Shown here: positions 16,573 to 25,688 of the stretch, piece after piece
Position numbering within the stretch: the first letter of the stretch is position 1
Layout: every line of letters begins with the position of its first letter
Source: Streptomyces klenkii
GTDB lineage: Bacteria; Actinomycetota; Actinomycetes; Streptomycetales; Streptomycetaceae
Assembly: GCF_003626645.1 (NCBI RefSeq)
Contig: NZ_RBAM01000007.1
Span: forward strand, 124,001 to 188,000
Length of the DNA stretch: 64,000 nt
Direction of reading: 5' to 3'
Position numbers and translations under genes: made by a program
The notes under the pieces: model-generated
The model's input: only the letters and a program-made list of their open reading frames with translations
Told to the model about the DNA's origin: nothing
Databases searched by the model: none

Positions 16573-17628
16573 GTGCAGGAACGACACGACGCCCCCCTCG
16601 CCCCCCTGACCACCTTCAGGCTCGGCGGCCCCGCCCGCCGCCTGATCACGGCGACCACCGACGCCGAGGTGATCGCCGCCGTCCGCGAGGCCGACGAGAC
16701 CGGAACCCCGCTGCTGATCATCGGCGGCGGCAGCAACCTCGTCATCTCCGACAAGGGCTTCGACGGCACCGCCCTGCGCATCGCGACGACGGGCTTCACC
16801 CTCGACGGCACCGCCCTCGAACTGGCCGCCGGCGAGAACTGGTCCGACGCCGTAGCCCGCACCGTCGAAGCCGGCCTCGCCGGCGTCGAGTGCCTCGCCG
16901 GCATCCCCGGCTCCGCGGGCGCCACGCCCATCCAGAACGTGGGTGCGTACGGCCAGGACGTCGCGCAGACGATCACGGAGGTCGTGGCGTACGACCGCCG
17001 CACCGGTGAGACGGTCACCATCCCGGCCGCCGACTGCGCCTTCGCGTACCGGCACAGCCGCTTCAAGGCCGACCCCACCCGCTACGTCGTCCTCCGCGTC
17101 CGCTTCGAGCTGGAGGACGCGGACGGCCTGTCCGCGCCCATCCGCTACCCCGAGACGGCCCGCGCCCTCGGCGTCGAGGCGGGCGACCGCGTGCCCGCGG
17201 CGCAGGCCCGCGAGACGGTCCTCAAGCTGCGCGCCGGCAAGGGCATGGTCCTCGACCCCGAGGACCACGACACGTGGTCGGCGGGCTCGTTCTTCTGCAA
17301 CCCGATCCTCACCACCGCCGAGCACGCGGCGTTCCTGGCCCGCGTGGCGGACCGCCTCGGCGCGGACGTGGCGCCGCCCGCGTACCCGGCGGGGGAGGGC
17401 TTCATGAAGACGTCCGCGGCCTGGCTGATCGACAAGGCGGGCTTCACGAAGGGGTACGGGGCGGGCCCGGCGCGCATCAGCACGAAGCACACGCTTGCGC
17501 TGACGAACCGGGGCGAGGCGACCACGGAGGATCTCCTGGCGCTCGCCCGCGAGGTCCGTGCCGGGGTTCACGAGGCGTTCGGTGTGACGCTGGTGAACGA
17601 GCCGGTCACAGTGGGCGTGTCGCTGTAG
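16573..17628 (+). CDS. murB: UDP-N-acetylenolpyruvoylglucosamine reductase
   Basis: FAD-dependent enzyme that reduces UDP-GlcNAc-enolpyruvate to UDP-MurNAc, the second committed step of peptidoglycan synthesis, in the cytoplasm. A 351-residue type I MurB: NTF-like start APLTTFRLGGPARRL, FAD motif IIGGGSNLVI (about residues 52-61), GIPGSAGATPIQNVGAYGQD, the YRHSRFK motif holding the catalytic Tyr/Arg region, the serine motif AGSFFCNP, and a C-terminal EGFMKTSAAWLIDKAG. The GTG at 16573 gives the family N-terminus; the frame is open to 15400 but that region is the palindrome and the exporter. Apparently transcribed alone and leaderless. Confidence 0.94.
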   Translation: MQERHDAPLAPLTTFRLGGPARRLITATTDAEVIAAVREADETGTPLLIIGGGSNLVISDKGFDGTALRIATTGFTLDGTALELAAGENWSDAVARTVEAGLAGVECLAGIPGSAGATPIQNVGAYGQDVAQTITEVVAYDRRTGETVTIPAADCAFAYRHSRFKADPTRYVVLRVRFELEDADGLSAPIRYPETARALGVEAGDRVPAAQARETVLKLRAGKGMVLDPEDHDTWSAGSFFCNPILTTAEHAAFLARVADRLGADVAPPAYPAGEGFMKTSAAWLIDKAGFTKGYGAGPARISTKHTLALTNRGEATTEDLLALAREVRAGVHEAFGVTLVNEPVTVGVSL

Positions 17629-17649
17629 GGCGGGGCAGCGGGCCGGCGC

Positions 17650-18669
17650 TCAGGCGGCCAGCCAAGCGTCGATCCCCGCCAGCAACCCCGCCCGGACGGG
17701 CTCCGGCGCGGCCGACCCCCGTACCGACTGCCGCGCCAGCTCCGCCAGCTCCGCGTCCGTGAAGCCGTGGTGCTGCCGCACCAGCTCGTACTGCGCGGCG
17801 AGCCGCGAGCCGAAGAGCAGTGGGTCGTCCGCGCCGAGAGCTATCGGTACGCCGGCGTCCCAGAGCGCCCGCAGCGGCACGTCGCCCGGCTTCTCGTAGA
17901 CGCCGAGGGCGACGTTGGACGAGGGGCAGACCTCGCACGTCACGCCCCGCTCCGCGAGCTTCCGTAGCAGCCGGGGGTCCTCGGCGGACCGCACACCGTG
18001 CCCGACGCGCGACGCGTGCAGGTCGTCGAGGCAGTCCCGCACGCTGCTCGGCCCGGACAGTTCCCCGCCGTGCGGCGCGGCCAGCAGCCCGCCCTCCCGG
18101 GCGATCTCGAAGGCGCGGTCGAAGTCGCGCGCGAGTCCGCGCCGCTCGTCGTTGGAGAGCCCGAATCCGACCACGCCGCGGTCGGCGTACCGCACGGCGA
18201 GCCGCGCCAGCGTACGGGCGTCCAGGGGGTGTTTCATGCGGTTCGCGGCGACGAGCACCCGCATTCCCAGCCCGGTCTCCTTGGACGCGCTCTCGACCGC
18301 GTCCAGGATGATCTCCAGGGCGGGGATCAGCCCGCCCAGCCGCGGCGCGTACGACGTCGGGTCGACCTGGATCTCCAGCCACCCGGAGCCGTCCCGGACG
18401 TCCTCCTCCGCGGCTTCCCGCACCAGCCGCCGGATGTCCTCCGGCGACCGGAGGCAGGACCGCGCGATGTCGTAGAGCCGCTGGAACCGGAACCAGCCCC
18501 GCTCGTCCGTCGCCCGCAGCTTCGGCGGCTCGCCGCTGCTCAGCGCCTCCGGGAGGTGCACGCCGTACTTGTCGGCGAGCTCCAGCAGGGTGGAAGGCCG
18601 CATCGACCCGGTGAAGTGAAGATGCAGATGGGCTTTCGGTAGCAACCGGACGTCGCGAACACTCTCCAT
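17650..18669 (-). CDS. add: Adenosine deaminase
   Basis: Zinc enzyme converting adenosine to inosine in purine salvage. The 339-residue protein has the full set of ligands: HxH at H16/H18 (KAHLHLHF), HGGE with H199 and catalytic E202, H223 in VGHGVR, and the D280-D281 pair in LGADDP. The ATG at 18669 matches homologues; the open frame to 18768 overlaps the aspC terminator. It lies convergent with murB (21-base gap) and downstream of aspC on the same strand, but separated from it by a terminator. Confidence 0.92.
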   Translation of the reverse strand: MESVRDVRLLPKAHLHLHFTGSMRPSTLLELADKYGVHLPEALSSGEPPKLRATDERGWFRFQRLYDIARSCLRSPEDIRRLVREAAEEDVRDGSGWLEIQVDPTSYAPRLGGLIPALEIILDAVESASKETGLGMRVLVAANRMKHPLDARTLARLAVRYADRGVVGFGLSNDERRGLARDFDRAFEIAREGGLLAAPHGGELSGPSSVRDCLDDLHASRVGHGVRSAEDPRLLRKLAERGVTCEVCPSSNVALGVYEKPGDVPLRALWDAGVPIALGADDPLLFGSRLAAQYELVRQHHGFTDAELAELARQSVRGSAAPEPVRAGLLAGIDAWLAA

Positions 18670-18752
18670 TCGCAGATCCTGCCGCAAGCACCGCCGAAAC
18701 CGGAAGGCACTTTCGCTGAACGCCCGCCAACGAGCGCTGCACCGAAAACGAA

Positions 18753-18783
18753 TACGGGCCCCCGGCAAAGCCGGGAGCCCGTA
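18753..18783 (-). terminator. Terminator of aspC
   Basis: Stem of 13 pairs with one mismatch (TACGGGC-C-CCCGGC with GCCGGG-A-GCCCGTA) and an AAA loop, followed on the minus strand by ATTCGTTTTCG. It lies 30 bases after the aspC stop. Confidence 0.8.
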
Positions 18784-18813
18784 AGCAGCGAACCGCAGGC
18801 GGCCAGGCCCTCG

Positions 18814-20061
18814 CTAGGCCTTCGCCTCCGCCAGCAGCTTCTGGATCCGCGAAACGCCCTCGACCAGATCCTCGTCACCCAGCGCGTAGGACAGCCGCAG
18901 GTACCCCGGCGTGCCGAAGGCCTCGCCCGGTACCACCGCGACCTCGACCTCTTCCAGGATCAGCGCGGCGAGCTCGACGGACGTGGCGGGCCGCTTGCCG
19001 CGGATCTCCTTGCCGAGCAGGGCCTTGACCGACGGGTAGGCGTAGAACGCACCCTCCGGCTCCGGGCAGAGGACGCCGTCGATCTCGTTGAGCATCCGCA
19101 CGATCGTGCGGCGGCGCCGGTCGAAGGCGGTCTTCATCTCGTCGACGGCGGAGAGGTCGCCCGACACGGCGGCGATCGCCGCGCGCTGTGCGACGTTGGA
19201 CACGTTGGACGTGGCGTGCGACTGGAGGTTCGTCGCGGCCTTGATCACGTCCTGCGGGGCGATGACCCACCCGACGCGCCAGCCGGTCATGGCGTACGTC
19301 TTGGCGACGCCGTTGACGACGATGCACTTGTCGCGGAGCTCCGGCACGACGACGGGCAGCGAGGAGAACTCGGCGTCGCCGTAGACGAGGTGCTCGTAGA
19401 TCTCGTCGGTCAGCACCCACAGCCCGTGCTCCGCGGCCCAGCGGCCGACCTCTTCCACCTGCTCGCGCGAGTAGACCGCGCCCGTCGGGTTGGACGGGGA
19501 GACGAAGAGCAGCACCTTCGTCTTCTCCGTACGGGCGGCCTCCAGCTGCTCGACCGACACCATGTAGCCCGTGGTCTCGTCGGCCACGACCTCCACCGGC
19601 ACACCGCCGGCCAGCCGGATCGACTCCGGGTACGTGGTCCAGTACGGGGCGGGGACGATGACCTCGTCGCCCGGGTCGAGGATCGCGGCGAAGGCCTCGT
19701 AGATGGCCTGCTTGCCGCCGTTGGTGACCAGCACCTGCGACGCCTCGACCTGGTAGCCGGAGTCGCGCAGCGTCTTCGCGGCGATCGCGGCCTTCAGCTC
19801 GGGGAGGCCGCCGGCGGGCGTGTAGCGGTGGTTCTTCGGGTCGCGGCAGGCCTCCACGGCGGCCTCGACGATGTAGCCGGGGGTGGGGAAGTCGGGCTCG
19901 CCGGCGCCGAAGCCGATCACCGGGCGCCCGGCGGCCTTGAGGGCCTTCGCCTTGGCGTCGACGGCGAGGGTGGCGGACTCGGAGATCGATCCGACACGGG
20001 TCGACACCCGGCGCTCGGTGGGGGACTGGACGGGGGGCTCGGAAGGAGTCGCAGCGGTCAT
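18814..20061 (-). CDS. aspC: Aspartate aminotransferase (PLP, class I)
   Basis: Transfers the amino group between aspartate and 2-oxoglutarate using pyridoxal phosphate. Sequence of 415 residues with PLP-binding lysine K254 in [13 protein letters not shown]191 in SPSNPTG, D219 in VLTDEIYEH, and a C-terminal arginine region [11 protein letters not shown] typical of the I-gamma subgroup. The ATG at 20061 gives a slightly longer N-terminus than homologues (extra SEPPVQSP); the frame continues to 20247 without a better start. Its place before tRNA-Trp, secE and nusG is conserved in Streptomyces. Confidence 0.93.
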   Translation of the reverse strand: MTAATPSEPPVQSPTERRVSTRVGSISESATLAVDAKAKALKAAGRPVIGFGAGEPDFPTPGYIVEAAVEACRDPKNHRYTPAGGLPELKAAIAAKTLRDSGYQVEASQVLVTNGGKQAIYEAFAAILDPGDEVIVPAPYWTTYPESIRLAGGVPVEVVADETTGYMVSVEQLEAARTEKTKVLLFVSPSNPTGAVYSREQVEEVGRWAAEHGLWVLTDEIYEHLVYGDAEFSSLPVVVPELRDKCIVVNGVAKTYAMTGWRVGWVIAPQDVIKAATNLQSHATSNVSNVAQRAAIAAVSGDLSAVDEMKTAFDRRRRTIVRMLNEIDGVLCPEPEGAFYAYPSVKALLGKEIRGKRPATSVELAALILEEVEVAVVPGEAFGTPGYLRLSYALGDEDLVEGVSRIQKLLAEAKA

Positions 20062-20175
20062 GGGGGCATCGTTGCAGACGGGGGACGAAGCGGGCACACC
20101 CGTTTCACGGACGGCTCGCAGTCCCCTCCCGAAGGCCCGGAATGCGACGTTCCGGCATCCCCGCGGCACAAGCTG

Positions 20176-20205
20176 TTCGACGCACGCCCCAGGACCACGT
20201 ACACT
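20176..20205 (+). promoter_or_regulatory. Candidate promoter for tRNA-Trp/secE/nusG
   Basis: TTCGAC (20176-20181), 18-bp spacer, TACACT (20200-20205), about 80 bases before tRNA-Trp. A second -10-like TACGTT at 20273-20278 lies closer to the tRNA but lacks a clear -35. Confidence 0.45.
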
Positions 20206-20290
20206 CATCCACCGTTGGCCCTCACCGGCCGCGATCCGGCTCCGCACACACCGTGCGCACGCTCGGATGCGGTACGTTGGGGAACCACAA

Positions 20291-20363
20291 AGGGTCGTAG
20301 CTCAATTGGTAGAGCACTGGTCTCCAAAACCAGCGGTTGGGGGTTCAAGTCCCTTCGGCCCTG
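20291..20363 (+). tRNA. tRNA-Trp (CCA)
   Basis: Acceptor AGGGTCG pairs with CGGCCCT, discriminator G. Anticodon stem CTGGT/ACCAG closes loop CTCCAAA (anticodon CCA). T arm GGGGGTTCAAGTCCCTT. It directly precedes secE, a widely conserved arrangement. Confidence 0.96.
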
Positions 20364-20472
20364 CTACACGCATCGTCACCAGGGTGCGTGCGTGCGTACG
20401 TAGAGAAATGCACCGCCGTGCGGCTCAACCGGGCGCGGCACGGCTCACGACCCGGATTCAGGTGAGGACGTA

Positions 20473-20763
20473 GTGACGGAAGCCCTTGGCTCCACCGCGA
20501 CGCCTGAGAGCGGTCGTCCCGAGGACGAGGTGGCCGCCAGGAAGGGCCGCCGTGGCGGGAAGCGCGGGAAGAAGGGCCCCTTCGGCCGCCTCGCGCTCTT
20601 CTACCGTCAGATCGTCGCAGAGCTCCGCAAGGTCGTCTGGCCCACCCGGGGCCAGTTGTCGACGTACACCACCGTGGTGATCGTCTTTGTCGTCATCGTC
20701 ATTGGCCTGGTCACCGTGATTGACTATGGGTTCACCAACGCCGTCAAGTACGTCTTCGGCTGA
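20473..20763 (+). CDS. secE: Preprotein translocase subunit SecE
   Basis: Small essential subunit that clamps SecY in the protein-conducting channel. The 96-residue form has a basic Gly/Arg/Lys N-terminus, an amphipathic helix with the signature ELRKVVWPTRGQL (residues about 50-62), and a single transmembrane helix (about 66-86). GTG start at 20473, with GGTGAGGA 5-10 bases upstream. It is followed by nusG in the usual secE-nusG order. Confidence 0.95.
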   Translation: MTEALGSTATPESGRPEDEVAARKGRRGGKRGKKGPFGRLALFYRQIVAELRKVVWPTRGQLSTYTTVVIVFVVIVIGLVTVIDYGFTNAVKYVFG

Positions 20764-20844
20764 ATCCGCGGGTAGGGCGGCTGCCGTGAGGCGAGCCGCC
20801 CCTTTCGCACGTTCCACCCCTTGTAGCCAGGAAGAAGCAGCCAC

Positions 20845-21756
20845 GTGTCTGACCCGAACCTGAACGACGCCGCCGAGAAGGCCGCTGAGGCGGCAGAGGC
20901 CGACGTGGATGCCACTGTCACGGCCGAGGTCGAGGGCGACGACACCGCGCAGGAGATCGTCGAGGGCGCCGACGCCGCCGACGAGCTCGACGCCGAGGAA
21001 GCCGCTGCCGGCGAGCCGGCCGAGGAGGCCGCCCTCCACGTCGAGTCCGACGAGGACGCCGAGTCCGCTGAGGACGACGAGACCGCTGAGGACGACGAGA
21101 CCGCTGAGGAGGCCGAGGAGGCCGCCGAGGAGGAGCCCGTCGACCCGGTCGCCGCCCTCCGCGAGGAGCTCCGCGGCCTGCCCGGCGAGTGGTACGTCAT
21201 CCACACCTACGCCGGTTACGAGAACCGCGTGAAGACCAACCTCGAGCAGCGCGCCGTCTCGCTCAACGTCGAGGACTACATCTTCCAGGCCGAGGTGCCG
21301 CAGGAGGAGGTCGTCCAGATCAAGAACGGCGACCGCCGCACCGTCCGCCAGAACAAGCTCCCGGGCTACGTCCTGGTGCGCATGGACCTGACGAACGAGT
21401 CCTGGGGCGTCGTCCGCAACACCCCGGGCGTCACCGGCTTCGTCGGCAACGCCTACGACCCGTACCCGCTGACGCTGGACGAGATCGTCAAGATGCTCGC
21501 CCCGGAGGCCGAGGAGAAGGCCGCCCGCGAGGCCGCCGAGGCCGAGGGCAAGCCGGCGCCGCAGCGCAAGGTCGAGGTCCAGGTCCTGGACTTCGAGGTC
21601 GGCGACTCGGTCACCGTCACCGACGGCCCGTTCGCGACCCTCCAGGCCACGATCAACGAGATCAACGCCGACTCGAAGAAGGTCAAGGGCCTCGTCGAGA
21701 TCTTCGGCCGCGAGACCCCGGTCGAGCTGAGCTTCGACCAGATCCAGAAGAACTGA
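20845..21756 (+). CDS. nusG: Transcription antitermination factor NusG, long acidic N-terminus
   Basis: Binds RNA polymerase and couples elongation to termination or translation. The 303-residue protein has an acidic, Ala/Glu/Asp-rich extension of about 110 residues that includes short repeats (AEDDET twice, residues 75-86). The NGN domain starts at [12 protein letters not shown] (residue 115), a charged linker follows at about 220-240, and the KOW domain contains [13 protein letters not shown]. The core is canonical; the extension is known from Streptomyces and is absent in E. coli. GTG start, with CCAGGAAGAAG upstream. A strong terminator follows. Confidence 0.95.
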   Translation: MSDPNLNDAAEKAAEAAEADVDATVTAEVEGDDTAQEIVEGADAADELDAEEAAAGEPAEEAALHVESDEDAESAEDDETAEDDETAEEAEEAAEEEPVDPVAALREELRGLPGEWYVIHTYAGYENRVKTNLEQRAVSLNVEDYIFQAEVPQEEVVQIKNGDRRTVRQNKLPGYVLVRMDLTNESWGVVRNTPGVTGFVGNAYDPYPLTLDEIVKMLAPEAEEKAAREAAEAEGKPAPQRKVEVQVLDFEVGDSVTVTDGPFATLQATINEINADSKKVKGLVEIFGRETPVELSFDQIQKN

Positions 21757-21780
21757 CACTTCTGAACAAACGCTTCCGAA

Positions 21781-21815
21781 CAGGTCAGACGGGCTGCTGA
21801 AGCCCGTCTGACCTG
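21781..21815 (+). terminator. Terminator after nusG
   Basis: Perfect 15-bp stem (CAGGTCAGACGGGCT with AGCCCGTCTGACCTG), 5-base loop, then CTCGGTTTTTGG. Ends the secE-nusG unit. Confidence 0.93.
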
Positions 21816-21823
21816 CTCGGTTT

Positions 21824-21851
21824 TTGGCCGTAGCACGTTACCCGTTATCGT
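21824..21851 (+). promoter_or_regulatory. Candidate rplK promoter
   Basis: TTGGCC (21824-21829), 16-bp spacer, TATCGT (21846-21851), leading into a 60-base leader with a small GCGCA/TGCGC hairpin. The -35 overlaps the T tract of the nusG terminator. Confidence 0.35.
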
Positions 21852-21916
21852 GGTGCGGTATGCCTGTGCGCACTGTGCGCGGGCAAAAAAACTCTCACTA
21901 GGACCCGGAGAGAGCA

Positions 21917-22351
21917 ATGCCTCCCAAGAAGAAGAAGATCACGGGGCTTATCAAGCTCCAGATCAGCGCCGGTGCCGCCAACCCGGCCCCGCCGGTCGGC
22001 CCCGCGCTGGGTCAGCACGGCGTCAACATCATGGAGTTCTGCAAGGCCTACAACGCCGCGACCGAGTCGCAGCGTGGCATGGTCGTGCCGGTGGAGATCA
22101 CGGTCTACGAGGACCGTTCCTTCACCTTCGTCACCAAGACTCCGCCGGCCGCGAAGCTGATCCTCAAGGCCGCGGGCGTGGAGAAGGGCTCCGGCGAGCC
22201 GCACAAGACCAAGGTCGCCAAGATCACCGAGGCGCAGGTCCGCGAGATCGCCACGACCAAGATGCCCGACCTGAACGCCAACGACCTGGACGCCGCGTCG
22301 AAGATCATCGCCGGCACCGCCCGTTCCATGGGCATCACGGTCGAGGGCTGA
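21917..22351 (+). CDS. rplK: Ribosomal protein uL11
   Basis: Part of the GTPase-associated centre on 23S rRNA, contacted by EF-G and by the stringent factor RelA. The 144-residue protein has the lysine-rich start [10 protein letters not shown], the proline switch region [21 protein letters not shown] (contact site of thiopeptide antibiotics) and the C-terminal RNA-binding domain ending [24 protein letters not shown] precedes the ATG. First gene of the L11 operon, with rplA 79 bases downstream. Confidence 0.97.
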
Positions 22352-22430
22352 CCTCCACCTCCCTGGCAGTACCCGTGGAAGGGCCAGCGCCGGCCCGCAC
22401 CACGACTCCAATCACCACTGAGGAGTTTCA

Positions 22431-23147
22431 GTGAAGCGCAGCAAGACTCTTCGCAACGCGGACGCGAAGGTCGACCGGGAGCGTCTGTACGCCCCGCTCG
22501 AGGCCGTCCGCCTGGCGAAGGAGACCTCCGCCACCAAGTTCGACGCGACCGTCGAGGTTGCCATGCGCCTGGGTGTCGACCCGCGCAAGGCCGACCAGAT
22601 GGTCCGTGGCACCGTGAACCTTCCGCACGGCACCGGTAAGACCGCCCGGGTCCTGGTCTTCGCGACCGGCGACCGTGCCGAGGCCGCGCGTGCCGCGGGC
22701 GCCGACATCGTCGGCGCCGACGAGCTCATCGACGAGGTCGCGAAGGGCCGTCTGGACTTCGACGCCGTCGTCGCCACCCCGGACCTCATGGGCAAGGTCG
22801 GCCGCCTCGGCCGCGTGCTCGGTCCCCGTGGCCTGATGCCGAACCCGAAGACCGGCACCGTCACCCCGGACACGGCCAAGGCCGTGACCGACATCAAGGG
22901 CGGCAAGATCGAGTTCCGCGTCGACAAGCACTCGAACCTGCACTTCATCATCGGCAAGGTCTCGTTCGACGAGGCCAAGCTGGTGGAGAACTACGCCGCG
23001 GCGCTCGAGGAGATCACCCGCCTCAAGCCGTCCGCCGCGAAGGGCCGCTACATCAAGAAGGCCACCATCACCACCACGATGGGCCCCAGCATCCCGCTGG
23101 ACAGCAACCGCACCCGCAACCTCCTGGTGGAGGACGAGACCGTCTGA
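22431..23147 (+). CDS. rplA: Ribosomal protein uL1
   Basis: Forms the mobile L1 stalk that guides deacylated tRNA out of the E site; in many bacteria it also represses its own operon. The 238 residues include the signature [21 protein letters not shown] (two runs around residues 124-144) and the two-domain order of the family. GTG start at 22431 with GAGGAG upstream. Followed by a strong terminator that ends the rplK-rplA unit. Confidence 0.97.
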   Translation: MKRSKTLRNADAKVDRERLYAPLEAVRLAKETSATKFDATVEVAMRLGVDPRKADQMVRGTVNLPHGTGKTARVLVFATGDRAEAARAAGADIVGADELIDEVAKGRLDFDAVVATPDLMGKVGRLGRVLGPRGLMPNPKTGTVTPDTAKAVTDIKGGKIEFRVDKHSNLHFIIGKVSFDEAKLVENYAAALEEITRLKPSAAKGRYIKKATITTTMGPSIPLDSNRTRNLLVEDETV

Positions 23148-23190
23148 TCCTGACCGGATCACGACGCCTCGGCGCGTACGCGTAAGCGAA

Positions 23191-23233
23191 CGAGCAGGCC
23201 CCGCATCTCCTGGTGAGATGCGGGGCCTGCTCG
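23191..23233 (+). terminator. Terminator after rplA
   Basis: Perfect 19-bp stem (begins CGAGCAGGCCCCGC, loop CTGGT) followed by CGTTTTA, 43 bases after the rplA stop. Confidence 0.93.
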
Positions 23234-23290
23234 CGTTTTAACGCGGTCCGAACGCTGCCCGTGCACTCGTCCGCCGCATCTGTCAGTGCG

Positions 23291-23306
23291 GTGAACTAAC
23301 GTTCAC
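23291..23306 (+). promoter_or_regulatory. Operator-like inverted repeat upstream of lipoprotein gene
   Basis: GTGAAC-TAAC-GTTCAC: 6-bp perfect arms with a 4-bp spacer, ending 33 bases before the ATG. The compact form suits a TetR-, GntR- or MarR-type dimer binding near a promoter. Confidence 0.45.
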
Positions 23307-23339
23307 ATTGATCGCTTTTGAGTAGAGGGGGGAACGCAC

Positions 23340-24290
23340 ATGCACAAGTCCACCTGGAAGCGCCTGAGCGTGTCGGTGACGGCTGTGGCCCTGCTGGCGG
23401 GCGTGGCGGCCTGCGGGGGCGACGAGAAGGGCGGCAAGGCGGCCTCCGGGGCCGCCGCCAAGTCGGACAGGAAGCCGGCGGCGGGGGTGTCGGTCGAGGC
23501 GCTCAACACGGCCTTCGAGAAGACACGGGCGGCGAAGTCCGCCAAGTTCACGATGACCGTGAAGCTGCCCGGCCTGGGCGACCAGCCCCTCACCCTGCGG
23601 TCCACCGGCGTCATGGGCTGGGACCCCACGGTCGTGGACCAGCGCATGACCGGCGCCGGGCTGCCCGCCCAGGACGGCGCCCCGGCCGAGAGCCACACCA
23701 TCACGATCGGTGCCGTCACGTACACCGACGTGGGCCCGGAGGGCGCCGCCAAGAACGACGGCAAGCGCTGGCTCAAGGTCGATCTCGCCGCGATGGCCAA
23801 GGAGTCCGGCGGCGACTCGAAGGCCATAGCGCAGCTCATGGGCGGCGGTCAGGGCAGCCAGAGCCAGGACCCGGCCAAGCAGATGGCGCTCCTCAAGGAG
23901 TCGCCGGACGTCAAGCTGGTCGGCGAGGAGACGGTCGACGGGAAGAAGGCCCGGCACTACAAGGGCACGCTCTCCCCCGACGAGGCCATGAAGTCCAACA
24001 AGAGCCTCGACGGCCTCGACCAGAAGGACCGGCAGCAGCTGCTGGACACCATCAAGGAGGCCGGCATCACGAAGTACGACATGGACGTCTGGGTGGGTTC
24101 CGACGACCTCCCCCTGAAGCTGGTCATGAACATGGACACCGCCAAGGGCCGGATGGAGATCACCCAGAGCCTCTCCGACTACGGCGCCAAGGCCGACGTC
24201 CAGGCGCCGCCGGCGGACCAGACCGTCGACCTGCTGGAGAAGATCAAGAAGATGAAGGAGACCGGCGACACCCCGGCGCTGGCGTCCTGA
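23340..24290 (+). CDS. Secreted lipoprotein of unknown function, inside the L11/L10 region
   Basis: A 316-residue exported lipoprotein: basic N-terminus, hydrophobic core and lipobox GVAAC with the lipidated Cys at 25. A Gly/Ala/Lys linker (26-48) leads into a mature domain beginning with a helix (VEALNTAFEKTRAAKSAKFTMTV) and a run of beta strands. This pattern resembles the LppX/LprG-like or LolA-like fold that carries lipids across the envelope, but that is only a fold-level guess. The ATG follows GAGGGGGGAACGCAC. S. coelicolor has lipoproteins at this spot too (from memory), so the placement is conserved. Confidence 0.8.
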   Translation: MHKSTWKRLSVSVTAVALLAGVAACGGDEKGGKAASGAAAKSDRKPAAGVSVEALNTAFEKTRAAKSAKFTMTVKLPGLGDQPLTLRSTGVMGWDPTVVDQRMTGAGLPAQDGAPAESHTITIGAVTYTDVGPEGAAKNDGKRWLKVDLAAMAKESGGDSKAIAQLMGGGQGSQSQDPAKQMALLKESPDVKLVGEETVDGKKARHYKGTLSPDEAMKSNKSLDGLDQKDRQQLLDTIKEAGITKYDMDVWVGSDDLPLKLVMNMDTAKGRMEITQSLSDYGAKADVQAPPADQTVDLLEKIKKMKETGDTPALAS

Positions 24291-24321
24291 CCTGCGGGAA
24301 CGCATCCGCCCGGGAGTCGAT

Positions 24322-24351
24322 TTGCTTCCGGGCGCCCCGGTCACGTACTTT
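24322..24351 (+). promoter_or_regulatory. Candidate rplJ promoter
   Basis: TTGCTT (24322-24327), 18-bp spacer, TACTTT (24346-24351). Transcription would start near 24358 and give a leader of about 225 nt before rplJ. Confidence 0.5.
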
Positions 24352-24357
24352 CTTCCA

Positions 24358-24583
24358 GAAGCCAAAGACCGCTGGTCGTTGCTGCGCCTCCATCCGGAAG
24401 CGTGGTGGCCGAAGGATCCGCTAGCTGCGGGCGACCTGCGCAGGTGATTTGAGGAAGCACTCCCGCGACGACTTCGGGTCGAAGCGGTCGAGTTACGCCC
24501 CGAGCGCCTGCGCCGGGGCGTTTCGTTTTGCCCAGGTCCCTTCGCATAGCGGTCCCGAATCACCCGGAAGGAGGCCGAGGCTC
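24358..24583 (+). promoter_or_regulatory. L10-type mRNA leader with attenuator
   Basis: Untranslated leader of the rplJ-rplL operon. It contains AAAGACCGCTGGTCG and CCGAAGGATCCGC segments like those of known L10(L12)4-binding leaders, then an intrinsic-terminator-like hairpin at 24495-24521. That hairpin has 8 bp (ACGCCCCG/CGGGGCGT) plus an inner 3 bp and is followed by TTCGTTTTG, 62 bases before the rplJ start. Predicted to let excess L10-L12 complex stop transcription or translation of its own genes. Confidence 0.6.
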
Positions 24584-25114
24584 ATGGCGACGTCCGCCAA
24601 GGCTGCTGCGGTTGCCGAGCTGACGGACAAGTTCCGTAGCTCGAACGCCGCTGTGCTGACCGAGTACCGCGGTCTCACCGTGGCTCAGCTCAAGACGCTG
24701 CGCCGTTCGCTCGGTGAGAACGCCCAGTACGCCGTGGTGAAGAACACGCTGACCCAGATCGCGGCCCGTGAGGCCGGGATCACGCTGGAGGACCAGCTCT
24801 TCGCTGGCCCGACGGCGGTTGCCTTCGTCACCGGTGACCCGGTGGAGTCGGCGAAGGGTCTCCGTGACTTCGCCAAGGAGAACCCCAACCTCATCATCAA
24901 GGGCGGTGTCCTTGACGGTAAGGCGCTGTCCGCCGATGAGATCAAGAAGCTTGCGGACCTCGAGTCCCGCGAGGTTCTGCTCAGCAAGCTGGCCGGTGCC
25001 ATGAAGGGCAAGCAGTCCCAGGCTGCCTCGCTCTTCCAGGCGCTGCCGACGAAGCTCGTCCGCACTGCGGACGCGCTGCGCGCCAAGCTCGCCGAGCAGG
25101 GCGGTGCCGAGTAA
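24584..25114 (+). CDS. rplJ: Ribosomal protein uL10
   Basis: Base of the ribosomal stalk, anchoring L7/L12 dimers to 23S rRNA. The 176 residues show the RNA-binding N-terminal domain ([18 protein letters not shown], residues about 24-41; VVKNTL) and a C-terminal helix rich in Ala, Leu and Lys that binds L12. The ATG at 24584 follows GGAAGGAGGCCGAGG and matches homologues; the open frame upstream runs through the attenuator hairpin. Co-transcribed with rplL. Confidence 0.96.
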   Translation: MATSAKAAAVAELTDKFRSSNAAVLTEYRGLTVAQLKTLRRSLGENAQYAVVKNTLTQIAAREAGITLEDQLFAGPTAVAFVTGDPVESAKGLRDFAKENPNLIIKGGVLDGKALSADEIKKLADLESREVLLSKLAGAMKGKQSQAASLFQALPTKLVRTADALRAKLAEQGGAE

Positions 25115-25221
25115 TTCGGCTCGCGCATCGACCGGTGCCTCCCGGCACCGGTCGCAGCGGGCCGTACGCCCGCCGACATGTACATCCCGGCACCTGCCGA
25201 TTTAGTGGAAGGACCGCCATC

Positions 25222-25608
25222 ATGGCGAAGCTCACCAAGGACGAGCTGCTCGCGCAGTTCGAGGAGATGACCCTCATCGAGCTGGCCGAGTTCGTCTCCG
25301 CCTTCGAGGAGAAGTTCGACGTCACCGCCGCCGCTGCCGCGCCGGTCGTCATGGCCGGCGGCGTCGCCGGTGGCGCCGCTGAGGCCGCTGAGGAGCAGGA
25401 CGAGTTCGACGTCATCCTCACCGCCGCCGGTGACAAGAAGATCCAGGTCATCAAGGTCGTGCGCGAGCTGACCTCCCTGGGTCTGAAGGAGGCCAAGGAC
25501 CTCGTCGACGGCACCCCGAAGCCGGTCCTCGAGAAGGTCGCCAAGGACGCCGCGGAGAAGGCCGCCGAGGCCCTCAAGGGCGCCGGCGCCTCCGTCGAGG
25601 TCAAGTAA
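25222..25608 (+). CDS. rplL: Ribosomal protein bL12 (L7/L12)
   Basis: Multicopy stalk protein that recruits translational GTPases. The 128-residue acidic protein has an N-terminal dimerisation domain ([16 protein letters not shown]), an Ala/Gly/Val hinge (residues about 36-57) and the C-terminal factor-binding domain with [24 protein letters not shown]. The start at 25222 follows GTGGAAGGACC and fits the family. It lies 107 bases after rplJ in the same unit; a hairpin follows at 25657. Confidence 0.97.
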   Translation: MAKLTKDELLAQFEEMTLIELAEFVSAFEEKFDVTAAAAAPVVMAGGVAGGAAEAAEEQDEFDVILTAAGDKKIQVIKVVRELTSLGLKEAKDLVDGTPKPVLEKVAKDAAEKAAEALKGAGASVEVK

Positions 25609-25656
25609 GACCTTGCGAGTCGTCTGACTCTTTCCGCCGGCGGCTGCCGGTAGCCA

Positions 25657-25688
25657 ACGGGCGATCACCCATGCGGGTGGTCGCCCGT
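25657..25688 (+). terminator. Hairpin between rplL and rpoB
   Basis: 14-bp stem with one G-T pair (ACGGGCGATCACCC / GGGTGGTCGCCCGT) and an ATGC loop, followed by CGGCGTTTCC. Either a full terminator or a partial one that lowers rpoBC transcription relative to the r-protein genes. Confidence 0.7.
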
